Part shown: piece by piece, positions 25,694 through 35,596 of the stretch | How positions within the stretch are numbered: position 1 is the first letter of the stretch | Layout of the letters: each line of letters opens with the position of its first letter | NCBI GenBank assembly: GCA_015062535.1 | Contig: SUUK01000003.1 | Location: 1-64,000 of the forward strand | Direction: 5' to 3' | Source: Alphaproteobacteria bacterium | GTDB lineage: Bacteria; Pseudomonadota; Alphaproteobacteria; RF32; CAG-239 | DNA: 64,000 nucleotides | The notes under the pieces: model-generated | Database searches by the model: none | The model's input: only the letters and a program-made list of their open reading frames with translations | What the model was told of the DNA's origin: nothing | Position numbers and translations under genes: made by a program

Positions 25694-26851
25694 TTAAATT
25701 TCTTTAATAACAATATTATGTGTTTCTGGACAATATTGAAGGCTTAGTTTTCCTTTGCTAAATTCTTCTACATATTTTCCAAATACTTCATATCTCCACC
25801 CTTTGGTTATTTGATTTTTTGTTTTGGGATTTTTTATATATTCTCTTAAATTTTTCTCTGATGAAATAATATGAGTAACGACTCCATATTCATTACTTTT
25901 TATCTTTAGAACTAATTTCAATATTTCATACAAAGATTGCTGTGTTGGGCTTAAGGATATGTCTTTTTCTTTTATTTTTAATTTTTTATCAAATCCTTTT
26001 TTAGTTAATTTATCTAAAACATCTATCATTTCTGTTGCTAGCACACTTTTTGATATATCAGAGCGCATTCCTCTTACCTGTTTCATATCTTCCAGATTTT
26101 CAGGAAAAGCTGTTGCTACATTTACTAAAAGATCATCTTTGATAATACTTTGGCGACTAATATTGTGTTTCATAGCCCGTTCTTCTCGCCATTTAGCTAG
26201 TTCTTTTAGTGCATTTAGAAATTTAAGAGAATGATTATTATGACGAATTCTCTGCCATGAATTTTCAGTATTTATTTCATAGTGAGTAATATCTATTAAA
26301 TCTTCTAATTCATCTTTTACCCAATCTTTTCTATTATTTTCTTCTAAAAATTCGTTTATTTTATGATAGCATTGTATAAGATGTGTTACATCACCTGAAG
26401 CATATTTTAATTGTTCTTCAGTTAATGGTCTTAGTTGCCAGTTTGTTAAACGACAGGTTTTATCTAGTTCTATTAAACAGCAAGCTTTTACTAAATTTTC
26501 ATAACTTATTGCTTCGCCATATCCACATGCTTGAGCTGCTATTTGTGTATCAAAAACAGGCTCAGGAATTACTTTCATAAGATTATAGATTATTTCTATA
26601 TCCTGTCTTCCTGAGTGAAAAATTTTCAATATTTTTTTATTTTTCATTATTTTAGCAAAAGAACTAAAATCTAAATCTTCGCTTAGAGGGTCTATTAGAA
26701 TAGCCTCATTTTCATAACCAACCTGTATTAAGCAAGGGAGTGGAAAATAGGATTTTTCTCTAATAAATTCACAGTCAATTGCTATTAGGTTTTGTTTTTT
26801 TAATATTTTACAGGCTAATTCTAATTCTTTAGTGGTATCTATTAGTTTCAT
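25694..26851 (-). CDS. rnd: Ribonuclease D
   Basis: This 385-residue 3'-5' exoribonuclease trims tRNA 3' ends. The DEDD exonuclease residues are in IAIDCEFIREKSYFP (D, E), IFHSGRQDIEI (D) and YASGDVTHLIQCY (D with Tyr-type spacing). An HRDC domain follows at about residues 210-290 (EERAMKHNISRQSIIKDD, then VRGM). Length and architecture are normal. Confidence 0.93.
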   Translation of the reverse strand: MKLIDTTKELELACKILKKQNLIAIDCEFIREKSYFPLPCLIQVGYENEAILIDPLSEDLDFSSFAKIMKNKKILKIFHSGRQDIEIIYNLMKVIPEPVFDTQIAAQACGYGEAISYENLVKACCLIELDKTCRLTNWQLRPLTEEQLKYASGDVTHLIQCYHKINEFLEENNRKDWVKDELEDLIDITHYEINTENSWQRIRHNNHSLKFLNALKELAKWREERAMKHNISRQSIIKDDLLVNVATAFPENLEDMKQVRGMRSDISKSVLATEMIDVLDKLTKKGFDKKLKIKEKDISLSPTQQSLYEILKLVLKIKSNEYGVVTHIISSEKNLREYIKNPKTKNQITKGWRYEVFGKYVEEFSKGKLSLQYCPETHNIVIKEI

Positions 26852-26912
26852 TGTATATCCTCATTTTTTTTATACCATACCTTTTAATGTTTAAGATTTT
26901 TTTAATTTTATC

Positions 26913-26940
26913 TTGCATTTCATACAAATTAGGATAAGAA
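26913..26940 (+). promoter_or_regulatory. Candidate aspS promoter
   Basis: TTGCAT (26913-26918) and TAAGAA (26935-26940) are 16 bp apart; an AGGGG ribosome site precedes the ATG. Confidence 0.4.
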
Positions 26941-26979
26941 TGTTTCTAAAATTGTTAAAACATATAAACAGGGGTATTT

Positions 26980-28746
26980 ATGATAGAATACAGAACACAT
27001 ACTTGTGGCGAGTTAAGAGCTCAAAACGCAGGACAAAGAGTTAAACTCTCAGGGTGGATACACCGTAAACGCAATTTAGGAAATCTTTGCTTTATTGATT
27101 TAAGAGATCATTATGGAATTACCCAATGTGTAGTAGATAGTTCTAGTGATTTATTTAATAAAATTGAAGAAATTAGAGTTGAAAGTGTTATTTCTGTTGA
27201 TGGTATGGCTGTTATGCGTGAAAGTGTAAATAAAAATATGCCAACCGGTGATATTGAAGTTAAAGTTGATGCTATTGAGCTTCATTCTATGGCAGATATT
27301 TTGCCTATTCAAGTTTTTGGTGATGATAATGCTCCTGAAGATTTAAGATTAAAATATAGATTTCTAGACTTAAGAAAAGAAAAAATTCATAGCAACATCA
27401 TTCTTCGTTCTAAAGTTATTAATAGAATGCGAGAATTAATGATTGATCAAGGATTTTTGGAATATCAAACACCAATACTTACAGCTTCTTCACCAGAGGG
27501 TGCTCGTGACTTTTTGGTACCATCTCGTCTAAATCCTGGTAAATTTTATGCTCTACCACAATCTCCTCAACAATTTAAACAATTGTTGATGGTTTCTGGA
27601 TTTGATAAATATTTCCAAATTGCACCTTGTTTTAGAGATGAAGACCCTAGAGCAGACAGAAGTCCTGGTGAATTTTATCAACTCGATATGGAAATGAGTT
27701 TTGCCACCCAAGATGATGTTTTCCAAGTTATGGAAAAAACTATGGGGACTATCTTTAATGAATTTGGTGGCAACAAAAAAATTGACCAAGCTCCATTTAT
27801 TAGAATCCCTTTTAATGATGCAATGCTTAAATATGGTTCTGATAAGCCTGATTTAAGAAACCCTCTTATCATTCAAGATGCAACTAATTTCTTTGGCAAT
27901 AGTGGTTTTGGAGTTTATGATACAAAGGCTCAATGTGGCGAACATTTGCGTGCTATTGTTATACCACAATGCGGTGAAAAACCTCGCTCTTTCTTTGATA
28001 AGTTAGATGGTTTTGCTAAAGAAGAAGGTTTTGGCGGTATGGCATATGTTGCTTTTGCTTCTAGTGGCGCAAAAGGTATTGCCAAATTCTTTAGCGAAGA
28101 AAAGATGTCTGAGTTAAAGAGCAAATTTAGTGTAAACGAAGGTGATGCTATTGTATTTATGGGCGGAAATAAAAAACTTATAAATAAATTTGCTGGAAAA
28201 GTTCGTTCTAGATTAGGTGAAGAATTAGATTTAGTTGAAAAAGATGCATTTAGAATGTGCTGGATTGTTGACTTCCCATTCTATGAGGAAGATGAAGAAA
28301 CTGGTGCAGTTTGTTTCTCACACAACCCATTTTCTATGCCTCAAGGCGGAATGAATGATTTATTAAATAAGAATCCTTTTGAAATTTTAGCTTATCAATA
28401 TGATATGGTTTGTAATGGTGTAGAACTTGCATCTGGCGCTGTTCGTAACCATAAACCAGAAGTTATGTATAAAGCCTTTGAATTAGCAGGATACGACAAC
28501 AGTGTTGTTGATGCAAAATTTGGCGGAATGATAAATGCTTTCAAATATGGAGCTCCACCACACGCTGGTTGTGCTCCTGGTGTTGATAGAACAATCATGT
28601 TACTTTTGGATGAACCAATTATTCGTGACGTTATTGCATTCCCTCTTAACGGAAAAGCGCAAGATTTATTAATGCAAGCACCAAATACTGTAGATCAAAA
28701 GCAAATAGATGATTTACATATCAAGCTTGTTGAAGTTAAAGAATAA
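26980..28746 (+). CDS. aspS: Aspartate--tRNA ligase
   Basis: This 588-residue class II enzyme is of the bacterial long type. The anticodon-binding OB fold ([20 protein letters not shown]) is followed by motif 2 ([21 protein letters not shown]), the bacterial GAD insertion (about residues 290-420) and motif 3 ([12 protein letters not shown]). It charges tRNA-Asp. A separate asnS in this window means asparaginylation need not go through mischarging. Confidence 0.97.
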   Translation: MIEYRTHTCGELRAQNAGQRVKLSGWIHRKRNLGNLCFIDLRDHYGITQCVVDSSSDLFNKIEEIRVESVISVDGMAVMRESVNKNMPTGDIEVKVDAIELHSMADILPIQVFGDDNAPEDLRLKYRFLDLRKEKIHSNIILRSKVINRMRELMIDQGFLEYQTPILTASSPEGARDFLVPSRLNPGKFYALPQSPQQFKQLLMVSGFDKYFQIAPCFRDEDPRADRSPGEFYQLDMEMSFATQDDVFQVMEKTMGTIFNEFGGNKKIDQAPFIRIPFNDAMLKYGSDKPDLRNPLIIQDATNFFGNSGFGVYDTKAQCGEHLRAIVIPQCGEKPRSFFDKLDGFAKEEGFGGMAYVAFASSGAKGIAKFFSEEKMSELKSKFSVNEGDAIVFMGGNKKLINKFAGKVRSRLGEELDLVEKDAFRMCWIVDFPFYEEDEETGAVCFSHNPFSMPQGGMNDLLNKNPFEILAYQYDMVCNGVELASGAVRNHKPEVMYKAFELAGYDNSVVDAKFGGMINAFKYGAPPHAGCAPGVDRTIMLLLDEPIIRDVIAFPLNGKAQDLLMQAPNTVDQKQIDDLHIKLVEVKE

Positions 28747-28756
28747 TCAACATAAA

Positions 28757-28801
28757 AAAATTAAATCCCCTGTTTAAATATTTGAACAGGGGATTTTTTG
28801 T
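28757..28801 (+). terminator. aspS terminator
   Basis: AATCCCCTGTT pairs with AACAGGGGATT around an A/T loop, with T6 after it. Confidence 0.9.
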
Positions 28802-28817
28802 AGACTTTAAACTTAAA

Positions 28818-30347
28818 TTACTTTACGTCTTTACCAAATAGAATTTTGTTATATACGGCAGATTGTTTATCTAGCTCGTTATTTAGCTTTTCTGTTGAAC
28901 CTAATTGCTCTAACAATGTTTTTTCTCCAGAAAACAACGATACACCTAAGCCTATTTTATTTCCTTTGATTTGATACCCCATTGCATCTAATATTGTTGG
29001 CATAGTATCAAGAACTGTAAATTTACGATTTTTGGTAAATGATTTATTTTGATTAGATGAGTTTATGTAAACATTATAAATTGTTCTATCTGCATCTTTT
29101 CTAAAAATATCATTACCCATTGTTAGATGATCGCCTATGATTACAATTTTTGTATTATCATAAAAAGGCTTTGATTTTAAATATTCAACAAATTGACCAA
29201 TTTTTGAACTAGAACAAGATACTACATTTTTGTAATTAAAATTATCAGGTACATTTTTATCGTGATATTTTACTTTACAATTTTTATCATCAAAATATTC
29301 AGTTCCAAAATGAGTATCTAATGTCATCATAATAAACGCAAAAGGCTCCTTTTCTTTGCTTAATGCATCAAGTTCTTCCTTTGCATAAGAGATTAATGCA
29401 TCATCACGTAGAGCTTTCTTAAAAAATGAATGATATTTTGAAGCTTCTTTTTTCACCTTATTTTCTGCTATATTATCTCTTTTGGTATAAAAATTCCAAT
29501 CTAGAATTTTGGGATTACCATGGGAGGCAAAAAACTTATCCGTACCAGAGCTTTCTTTTAGAGTACCATACATAAATGATAAGTTATAATTATCCTTTGC
29601 TAATACATCATAAAGACATGTTGCTCCTGGCAAAAAGCCATTTTTAGGACGATAACGAGAACTATCTATGGGCAATCTTAATGGTATCGCACAAAGCTGA
29701 GAAATTAATGATGCCTGAGTATAACCTGCCACTTTTAAGTTTTGAAAACCTCCCAAACCATCATTGTGACTAAAGTTTATATTATCTTTTGCAAGTTTGG
29801 TTAATTCCGGTATTAAGTTATCACCATTATATTCTTTATTAGCATATGTTGCTTCCATACTTTCGGCAAAAATTAATATAAGGTTTGGCTTATTTTCAGG
29901 TGATATTATGTTAACATCTTGAGGCTCTATATAGTGAGTTTCATAAAAAGTACCAAATTCCTTATGGTTATTTCTTTCTATCAATAATTCTTTTACATTT
30001 AATTTATCATACGAATAAAATAAGCAAGATATTGCAAATATTATTGATAACATCATGCTTTTTTTAACAGATATTTTGCGAAAAACAAAAAATAGTATAA
30101 CAACGATAATAAAAGACATCATTACCGTATTTTGAAAAAAAGATTTTACCAATCTCATATCTGTATCAAGAGGAATATTAGAATGGAATACTAGCTGCTC
30201 ATAAGTAACTTCTCCGAATTTACGAACAATCCAACTAGATGTAGATGCAAGCATGTAGCTCAAAAAAATAACAATCAAAGAAAATATTACCATAGTCCTA
30301 CTCTTTATAAATTTTAGATAATTTTTGTTATTGTTATATTTCCACAT
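28818..30347 (-). CDS. LTA-synthase/OpgB-like phosphoglycerol (or phosphoethanolamine) transferase
   Basis: This 509-residue protein has an N-terminal membrane part (about four TM segments to residue 125) and a C-terminal periplasmic alkaline-phosphatase/sulfatase fold. Metal and nucleophile motifs are NLILIFAESMEATY, then the Thr nucleophile region VAGYTQASLISQLC, MTLDTHFG, and KIVIIGDHLTM (DH). The family includes LtaS, MdoB/OpgB and phosphoethanolamine transferases. Together with the TagF-like gene it suggests glycerol-phosphate decoration of the envelope (inference). Confidence 0.82.
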   Translation of the reverse strand: MWKYNNNKNYLKFIKSRTMVIFSLIVIFLSYMLASTSSWIVRKFGEVTYEQLVFHSNIPLDTDMRLVKSFFQNTVMMSFIIVVILFFVFRKISVKKSMMLSIIFAISCLFYSYDKLNVKELLIERNNHKEFGTFYETHYIEPQDVNIISPENKPNLILIFAESMEATYANKEYNGDNLIPELTKLAKDNINFSHNDGLGGFQNLKVAGYTQASLISQLCAIPLRLPIDSSRYRPKNGFLPGATCLYDVLAKDNYNLSFMYGTLKESSGTDKFFASHGNPKILDWNFYTKRDNIAENKVKKEASKYHSFFKKALRDDALISYAKEELDALSKEKEPFAFIMMTLDTHFGTEYFDDKNCKVKYHDKNVPDNFNYKNVVSCSSSKIGQFVEYLKSKPFYDNTKIVIIGDHLTMGNDIFRKDADRTIYNVYINSSNQNKSFTKNRKFTVLDTMPTILDAMGYQIKGNKIGLGVSLFSGEKTLLEQLGSTEKLNNELDKQSAVYNKILFGKDVK

Positions 30348-30447
30348 CCATTTTTCAACTCTAATTTGTTGTTAATAACAGATAAAACACATATATTTTT
30401 GTTAAAATTTGTTTTAAGTGAATAGATATATTTTAAGGAGATTTAAT

Positions 30448-31191
30448 TTGGTAAAAAAAATATCAGTTAAAAAAATTAAAGAATATGGTAAAGAGCTTGA
30501 GGCTAAAGTTCCAGAAAACTTAAAGCCCAAAGTTGCTGTAAAAAAAATCAAAGAATATCAAAAAGAAATTGAAGCTAAAGTCCCTAAAGAATACAGAAAG
30601 GAAGTTTATAGAAAAGGAATTCATTTAAGTTCTTTATGGATACCGGCTTTGATTTATTTTGGCGGTACATTTATTGCATCTCTTTGTTTTTTAAGTTTAA
30701 TGCTTGGAGAATTACTCTTAGAATACGGAAATTATAAAAAATGGCGTTGGGCTAGAATTATTTTCACTTTTCCTTTTGCCTTTGCTCTTCGCAATAAAGA
30801 AAGACAACATAAACACTTTACATTAACGGGTGGCTTTTACGTTCTTTCTTCTTCTTTGATATGTACACTTTTATTTTCAAACATTATTGCATCTATTGCA
30901 ATTACGGTTATGCTTATATCTGACACATCAGCTGCTCTTATTGGCAAAGCCTTAGGACAAAGAAAAATCTATCAAGAAAAAACTTTAGAAGGAACTGTCG
31001 CATTTTTTGTTAGTTCTCTTATCATAATGATGTTATTTAATCCTGTTTATACTTTCACATACGCTTCGGTGATTGCATGCTTTTTTGCGCTATTAATGGA
31101 ATTATTTGAAAAGTTTTTTGAACTCGATGATAATTTTTCAATTCCTCTTGTAATTGGTTTTATTTTAACAATCTTTGCAGGAATTGGTTAA
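30448..31191 (+). CDS. Polyprenol/diacylglycerol kinase-like (SEC59/DGK1 family)
   Basis: The start is taken as TTG at 30448, 7 bases after AAGGAG; a GTG at 30418 lacks such a site. The 247-residue protein begins with a basic cytosolic segment in which about 23 residues are duplicated (VKKIKEYGKELEAKVP and VKKIKEYQKEIEAKVP). It continues with KGIHLSSLWIPAL and several TM helices carrying SDTSAALIGKALGQRK and KTLEGTVAFF, the signature of CTP-dependent dolichol/polyprenol kinases. Such an enzyme could regenerate lipid-phosphate carrier for the GT-C enzymes. Confidence 0.78.
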   Translation: MVKKISVKKIKEYGKELEAKVPENLKPKVAVKKIKEYQKEIEAKVPKEYRKEVYRKGIHLSSLWIPALIYFGGTFIASLCFLSLMLGELLLEYGNYKKWRWARIIFTFPFAFALRNKERQHKHFTLTGGFYVLSSSLICTLLFSNIIASIAITVMLISDTSAALIGKALGQRKIYQEKTLEGTVAFFVSSLIIMMLFNPVYTFTYASVIACFFALLMELFEKFFELDDNFSIPLVIGFILTIFAGIG

Positions 31192-31217
31192 TTATTAATT
31201 TTAAATTAAAAAAATGC

Positions 31218-31245
31218 TTTACTTTTTAAAATTATAGTGTATAAA
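31218..31245 (+). promoter_or_regulatory. rpmI-rplT promoter
   Basis: TTTACT (31218-31223) and TATAAA (31240-31245) are 16 bp apart. The 18 bases GCTTTACTTTTTAAAATT (31216-31233) recur exactly at the rplK promoter. Confidence 0.7.
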
Positions 31246-31324
31246 TGTGCTCTGAATGATTGCTAGGGCTAATGGCATGCCTTGGTGGTCTGTTAATCCA
31301 ACTTAATATTTGAAAGGGATTGAA

Positions 31325-31522
31325 ATGCCTAAATTAAAAACAAAAAGTTCTGCTAAAAAACGCTTTAGCGCTACAGGAACTGGAAAATTAAAAAGAAATT
31401 TTGCTAACAAGAGACACTGCCTCTTCTGCAAAACACAGAAAATGAAAAGACAAGCTCGCGGCACAACTTTGGTTTCAGAAGCTGATGCACAGATTGTTAA
31501 GAAATTTTTACCATATTTGTAG
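31325..31522 (+). CDS. rpmI: 50S ribosomal protein L35
   Basis: The 65-residue L35 starts [14 protein letters not shown] at 31325, behind an AAAGGGA site; an upstream in-frame start at 31310 would add five untypical residues. It carries the conserved basic [18 protein letters not shown] stretch. It forms the usual rpmI-rplT pair with the next gene. infC is not adjacent here. Confidence 0.95.
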   Translation: MPKLKTKSSAKKRFSATGTGKLKRNFANKRHCLFCKTQKMKRQARGTTLVSEADAQIVKKFLPYL

Positions 31523-31540
31523 TTTTAGGAGGATATATAA

Positions 31541-31900
31541 ATGTCTCGTGTTAAAAGAGGTGTAACAGCACACGCTCGCCATAAAAAAGTTTTGGATATG
31601 GCGAAAGGCTATAGAGGACGTAATAAGAACGTTTTCAGAGTAGCAGTTGAAAAAGTTGAAAAAGGTTTGCAATATGCATATCGTGATAGAAGAGTTAAAA
31701 AGAGAAACTTCCGTTCTCTTTGGATTCAACGTATCAATGCAGCAACTAGATTAAATGATATGACTTATTCTCGATTTATCAGCGGGCTCATCAAAGCAGG
31801 TATTGAGCTTGATAGAAAAGTCCTTGCTGATATCGCTTACAGAGAGCCCCAAGCTTTTGCTAAGTTAGTAGAAACTGCCAAAGCGGCTCTAGCTAAATAA
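31541..31900 (+). CDS. rplT: 50S ribosomal protein L20
   Basis: This 119-residue L20 starts [18 protein letters not shown]. It is needed early in 50S assembly and is a known translational autoregulator of its operon in other bacteria. An AGGAGG ribosome site lies 18 bases after the rpmI stop. The length is normal. Confidence 0.96.
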   Translation: MSRVKRGVTAHARHKKVLDMAKGYRGRNKNVFRVAVEKVEKGLQYAYRDRRVKKRNFRSLWIQRINAATRLNDMTYSRFISGLIKAGIELDRKVLADIAYREPQAFAKLVETAKAALAK

Positions 31901-31942
31901 GATTTTTAAAATCAGTTAAGTTTATATCAAAAAAAATATTTA

Positions 31943-31977
31943 GAGTCGTCTTGGTTAGCCAAGATGACTCTTTTGTA
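31943..31977 (+). terminator. Terminator after rplT
   Basis: GAGTCGTCTTGG-TTAG-CCAAGATGACTC (one G-T pair) is followed by TTTTG. Confidence 0.8.
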
Positions 31978-32033
31978 TTTAAAACACATCTTAATGGTAG
32001 ATGAGATTTTAAGTAAATTTATAAGGTGATAAT

Positions 32034-33143
32034 ATGAGTGATATTGAAGTTATAAAAAAAGAAATTGTAGAGCAGATTACTAATGCTTCAGACCTTAAAG
32101 CTCTTGATGATGTTAGGGTAAATGCTCTTGGTAAAAAGGGAAGAATTACAGAACTATTAAAAACTTTAGGTTCTATGCCTATGGAAGAAAGAATTGAGTT
32201 TGGTAAACAAATCAATGCTGTTAAGGCAGAACTTGATACTTTACTTACTAATCAAAAACAAGTTTTAGAAACAAAACAGCTTAATGAAAAACTCAAAAAA
32301 GAAGTAATTGATGTAACTCTTCCATGCCGTCCTGAAACACAAGGTAGAATTCACCCTATTTCTAAAGTTTATGAAGAAGTTGTAGCTATTTTTTCAGAAA
32401 TGGGATTTGAAGTTGCTGATGGTCCAGAGATAGAAGACCAATTCCATAACTTTAATGCACTTAATACACCACCAAATCATCCTGCTCGCCAGATGCAAGA
32501 TACTTTTTATGTAAACAATGATATCACAAAAGAATTTGATAAGGATAGTGCATATGTGGTTAGAACACAAACTTCTAGCGTTCAAATTCGTACAATGGAG
32601 AAGAAACAACCTCCAATTAGAATTATTGCACCTGGTAGAACATATCGCTCTGACTATGATGCAACTCATACACCAATGTTTCACCAAGTAGAAGGACTTG
32701 TAGTTGATAAAAAAACTACTATGGCAGATTTGAAAGGATGTTTATATGACTTCATGAAAGAGTTCTTTGAAGTTGATGACTTAAAAGTTCGCTTCCGCCC
32801 ATCATTTTTCCCATTTACAGAACCATCTGCTGAAATGGATATAGGGTGCTTAAAATCTAAAACAGAACTCAAAATTGGAACTGGTAACGATTGGTTAGAG
32901 GTTTTAGGATGTGGAATGGTACATCCAAATGTATTAAAAGCTTGCGGAATTGATCCAGAAGAATATCAAGGTTTTGCATTTGGTGTTGGTATGGATAGAC
33001 TTGCAATGCTTAAATATGGAATACCAGATTTAAGAACATTCTTTGAATCAGATGTTAGATGGATTAAAAACTATGGATTTGCTCCACTTGATATATCAGC
33101 AATGACTTTAGGTTTAAGTGGTAATGGAGGATTGACACGATGA
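32034..33143 (+). CDS. pheS: Phenylalanine--tRNA ligase alpha subunit
   Basis: This 369-residue alpha subunit has an N-terminal coiled coil that contacts tRNA and a class II catalytic core with HPISKVYEEVVAIFSEMGF, TSSVQIRTM, motif 2 around FHQVEGLVVDKK, and GMGMDRLAML-like motif 3 (GVGMDRLAMLKYG). It pairs with PheT as an alpha2-beta2 enzyme. Its stop overlaps the pheT start (ATGA). Confidence 0.96.
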   Translation: MSDIEVIKKEIVEQITNASDLKALDDVRVNALGKKGRITELLKTLGSMPMEERIEFGKQINAVKAELDTLLTNQKQVLETKQLNEKLKKEVIDVTLPCRPETQGRIHPISKVYEEVVAIFSEMGFEVADGPEIEDQFHNFNALNTPPNHPARQMQDTFYVNNDITKEFDKDSAYVVRTQTSSVQIRTMEKKQPPIRIIAPGRTYRSDYDATHTPMFHQVEGLVVDKKTTMADLKGCLYDFMKEFFEVDDLKVRFRPSFFPFTEPSAEMDIGCLKSKTELKIGTGNDWLEVLGCGMVHPNVLKACGIDPEEYQGFAFGVGMDRLAMLKYGIPDLRTFFESDVRWIKNYGFAPLDISAMTLGLSGNGGLTR

Positions 33144-35524
33144 AATTTACTTTATCTTGGTTAAAAGAGCATTTAGATACAGATGCTAATATCAATGAAA
33201 TTGTTGAAACTTTAACTCGCATTGGCTTAGAAGTTGAAGAAGTTGTTGACCCTGCAAGTTCATTAAAAGGATTTATCACCGCACGTATTGATGAGGTTGA
33301 AGACCATCCTGATTCAGACCACTTACATGTATTAAGAGTTAATACCGGAAAAGAGGTATTGCAAGTTGTATGCGGTGCCCCAAATGTTCATAAGGGTTTA
33401 GTTGGTATTTATGCACCAACAGGTAGCCTTATTCCGTGCTATGGTGAAACTTTAAAGGTTGCTAAAATTAGAGGTGTTGAAAGTATGGGAATGATGTGTT
33501 CTGAAAAAGAACTTATGGTTGGAGATGACCACACCGGCATCATTGAACTTGATAGCAATACAGAAATTGGAATGAGCGCTTCTAGTGTTCTTAACATAGA
33601 CCCTGTTATTGAAGTTTCTATTACCCCCAACAGAGCTGAATGCTTGGGGGTTAGAGGTATTGCAAGAGATTTAGCAGCAAGTGGCCTTGGAAAATTAAAA
33701 CCTTTAGAAATAAAGAAAATTGAAGGAACATTTGAAAGCCCTATTAAGGTTAGTATTGACTGCTTGGAAGATTGCCCAACATATACCGGTCGTTATATTA
33801 GAGGCGTTAACAATAAAGCAGAAACACCAAAATGGATGAAAGACAGACTTACTGCTATTGGTCTTCGCCCTATTTCTCCACTTGTTGATATTACAAACTA
33901 TATCAACTATGATTTAGCAAGACCTTTGCATGTTTTTGATGCTGATAAATTAAAAGGAAACATCAAAGTTCGCATGGCAAAAGATGGCGAAGAGTTTTTA
34001 GCATTAAATGAAAAGAGTTTTGTTTTGGATGATAAGGCTCTTGGAATATGTGATGATGAAGGTGTTCAATGCTTGGGCGGTATTATGGGCGGACTAAATA
34101 AGGGTAGCTATGAAGATACACAAAATGTATTTTTAGAGTGTGCTTTATTTAAGCCTGAATGTATCGCAAGGACTGGTCGTAAATTCCAGCTTGATTCTGA
34201 TTCAAGATATCGTTATGAGCGTTGGGTTGACCCTATGTCTAATATTAGCGGTAATGAGTATGCTACACAGATGATTTTAGATATTTGTGGTGGTGAAGCC
34301 TCTAAAATGGAAATTGCCGGCATTGAAAACTTTGATGCAAAACCTGTTTATTTAAGACCAGAAAAGTTAAAAACATTTATCGGTCTTGAAGTTGAAAAAG
34401 AAAAATGCGCAGAAATCTTATCTAACCTCGGATTTAAGGTAGAAGAAGAAAACGGCAAGCTTAAAGCAATTTCTCCTAGTTGGCGAGGTGATATTGAATG
34501 TGAGCAAGATTTGATTGAAGAAGTTGTTCGCATGATTGGGCTTGATAATATTCCTCTTTGCTCTATGAAAAGTGAGGGTTTTCCAAGACCTGTTTTGACA
34601 CCTATTCAAAACAACATTATGGTTATCAAACATGAGCTTGCAAGTCGTGGAATGTATGAAACTGTAACATTTAGCTTTACAGATAGCAGTATTGCAAAAT
34701 ACTTCCGTCGTGGTAACGAGGGTGTTTTAATACAAAATCCTATCATTACTGAATTTGATGAGATGAGACCTTCTGTTCTTCCTAACCTTTTGATTGGAGC
34801 TAAAAACAACATTGCAAGAGGCTATCCAAACATGGCATTGTTTGAAGTTGTGCCAGAGTTTTATGGTAGAAACCCAGGTGAACAAAGAACTGTTGCAAGT
34901 GGTATTAGAGTTGGCAAAACAGATAGAAAAGAATGGACTGGTTCAACTCGCTTGTATGATGTATTTGATGCAAAAGCTGATGCTTTAGCTGTAATTGCTG
35001 CGGCAAAAGGTCCTATTGAGAACCCACAAATCACAACTGATGCACCTGATTATTATCACCCTGGAAGAAGTGGTGCTATCCGTTTGGGTAAAAATGTTTT
35101 GGCATACTTTGGTGAGTTACACCCAAGTGTATTAAAAGCACTTGATATTAAGACCAATGTGGTTGCTTTTGAAGTGTTTGTTGAAAACATTCCAACTCCT
35201 CGTGATAATAAATCTAAAGCTAAAAAACGTTTGGAATTATCACAACTTCAAGCAGTTGAAAAAGACTTAGCTTTTGTTTGTTCAAAAGATGTTAAGGCTG
35301 TTAGCATTGTTGGTGCTGCCAAAACTGCTGATAGAGAGAATATTACTGATGTTAGAGTTTTTGACGTATATGAGGGTGAAAACTTAGAACAAGATAAAAA
35401 ATCTATTGCAATTACGGTTACATTCCAACCAAAAGACAAGACTTATACTGATACAGAGTTAGAAGCTTTGATGAATAAGGTTATTGTTGAAGTTGGCAAA
35501 AAAACTGGTGCAGTATTGAGATAA
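33140..35524 (+). CDS. pheT: Phenylalanine--tRNA ligase beta subunit
   Basis: This 794-residue subunit has in order a tRNA-binding EMAP-like domain (about residues 40-150), B3/B4 editing domain, B5 DNA-binding-like domain, catalytic-like core, and the C-terminal ferredoxin-fold anticodon-binding domain (DLAFVCSKDVKAVSIVGAAK). It starts in an ATGA overlap with pheS, so translation is coupled. The length is normal. Confidence 0.96.
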   Translation: MKFTLSWLKEHLDTDANINEIVETLTRIGLEVEEVVDPASSLKGFITARIDEVEDHPDSDHLHVLRVNTGKEVLQVVCGAPNVHKGLVGIYAPTGSLIPCYGETLKVAKIRGVESMGMMCSEKELMVGDDHTGIIELDSNTEIGMSASSVLNIDPVIEVSITPNRAECLGVRGIARDLAASGLGKLKPLEIKKIEGTFESPIKVSIDCLEDCPTYTGRYIRGVNNKAETPKWMKDRLTAIGLRPISPLVDITNYINYDLARPLHVFDADKLKGNIKVRMAKDGEEFLALNEKSFVLDDKALGICDDEGVQCLGGIMGGLNKGSYEDTQNVFLECALFKPECIARTGRKFQLDSDSRYRYERWVDPMSNISGNEYATQMILDICGGEASKMEIAGIENFDAKPVYLRPEKLKTFIGLEVEKEKCAEILSNLGFKVEEENGKLKAISPSWRGDIECEQDLIEEVVRMIGLDNIPLCSMKSEGFPRPVLTPIQNNIMVIKHELASRGMYETVTFSFTDSSIAKYFRRGNEGVLIQNPIITEFDEMRPSVLPNLLIGAKNNIARGYPNMALFEVVPEFYGRNPGEQRTVASGIRVGKTDRKEWTGSTRLYDVFDAKADALAVIAAAKGPIENPQITTDAPDYYHPGRSGAIRLGKNVLAYFGELHPSVLKALDIKTNVVAFEVFVENIPTPRDNKSKAKKRLELSQLQAVEKDLAFVCSKDVKAVSIVGAAKTADRENITDVRVFDVYEGENLEQDKKSIAITVTFQPKDKTYTDTELEALMNKVIVEVGKKTGAVLR

Positions 35525-35543
35525 TATTTTAATATTGCAAAAA

Positions 35544-35576
35544 TTAAAACGGCACTTTAGAAGGTGCCGTTTTCTT
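35544..35576. terminator. Terminator between convergent genes
   Basis: AAAACGGCAC pairs with GTGCCGTTTT (35546-35573) and is followed by a T-rich stretch. Confidence 0.8.
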
Positions 35577-35596
35577 TGTTTTGAGAATAAAAATTA

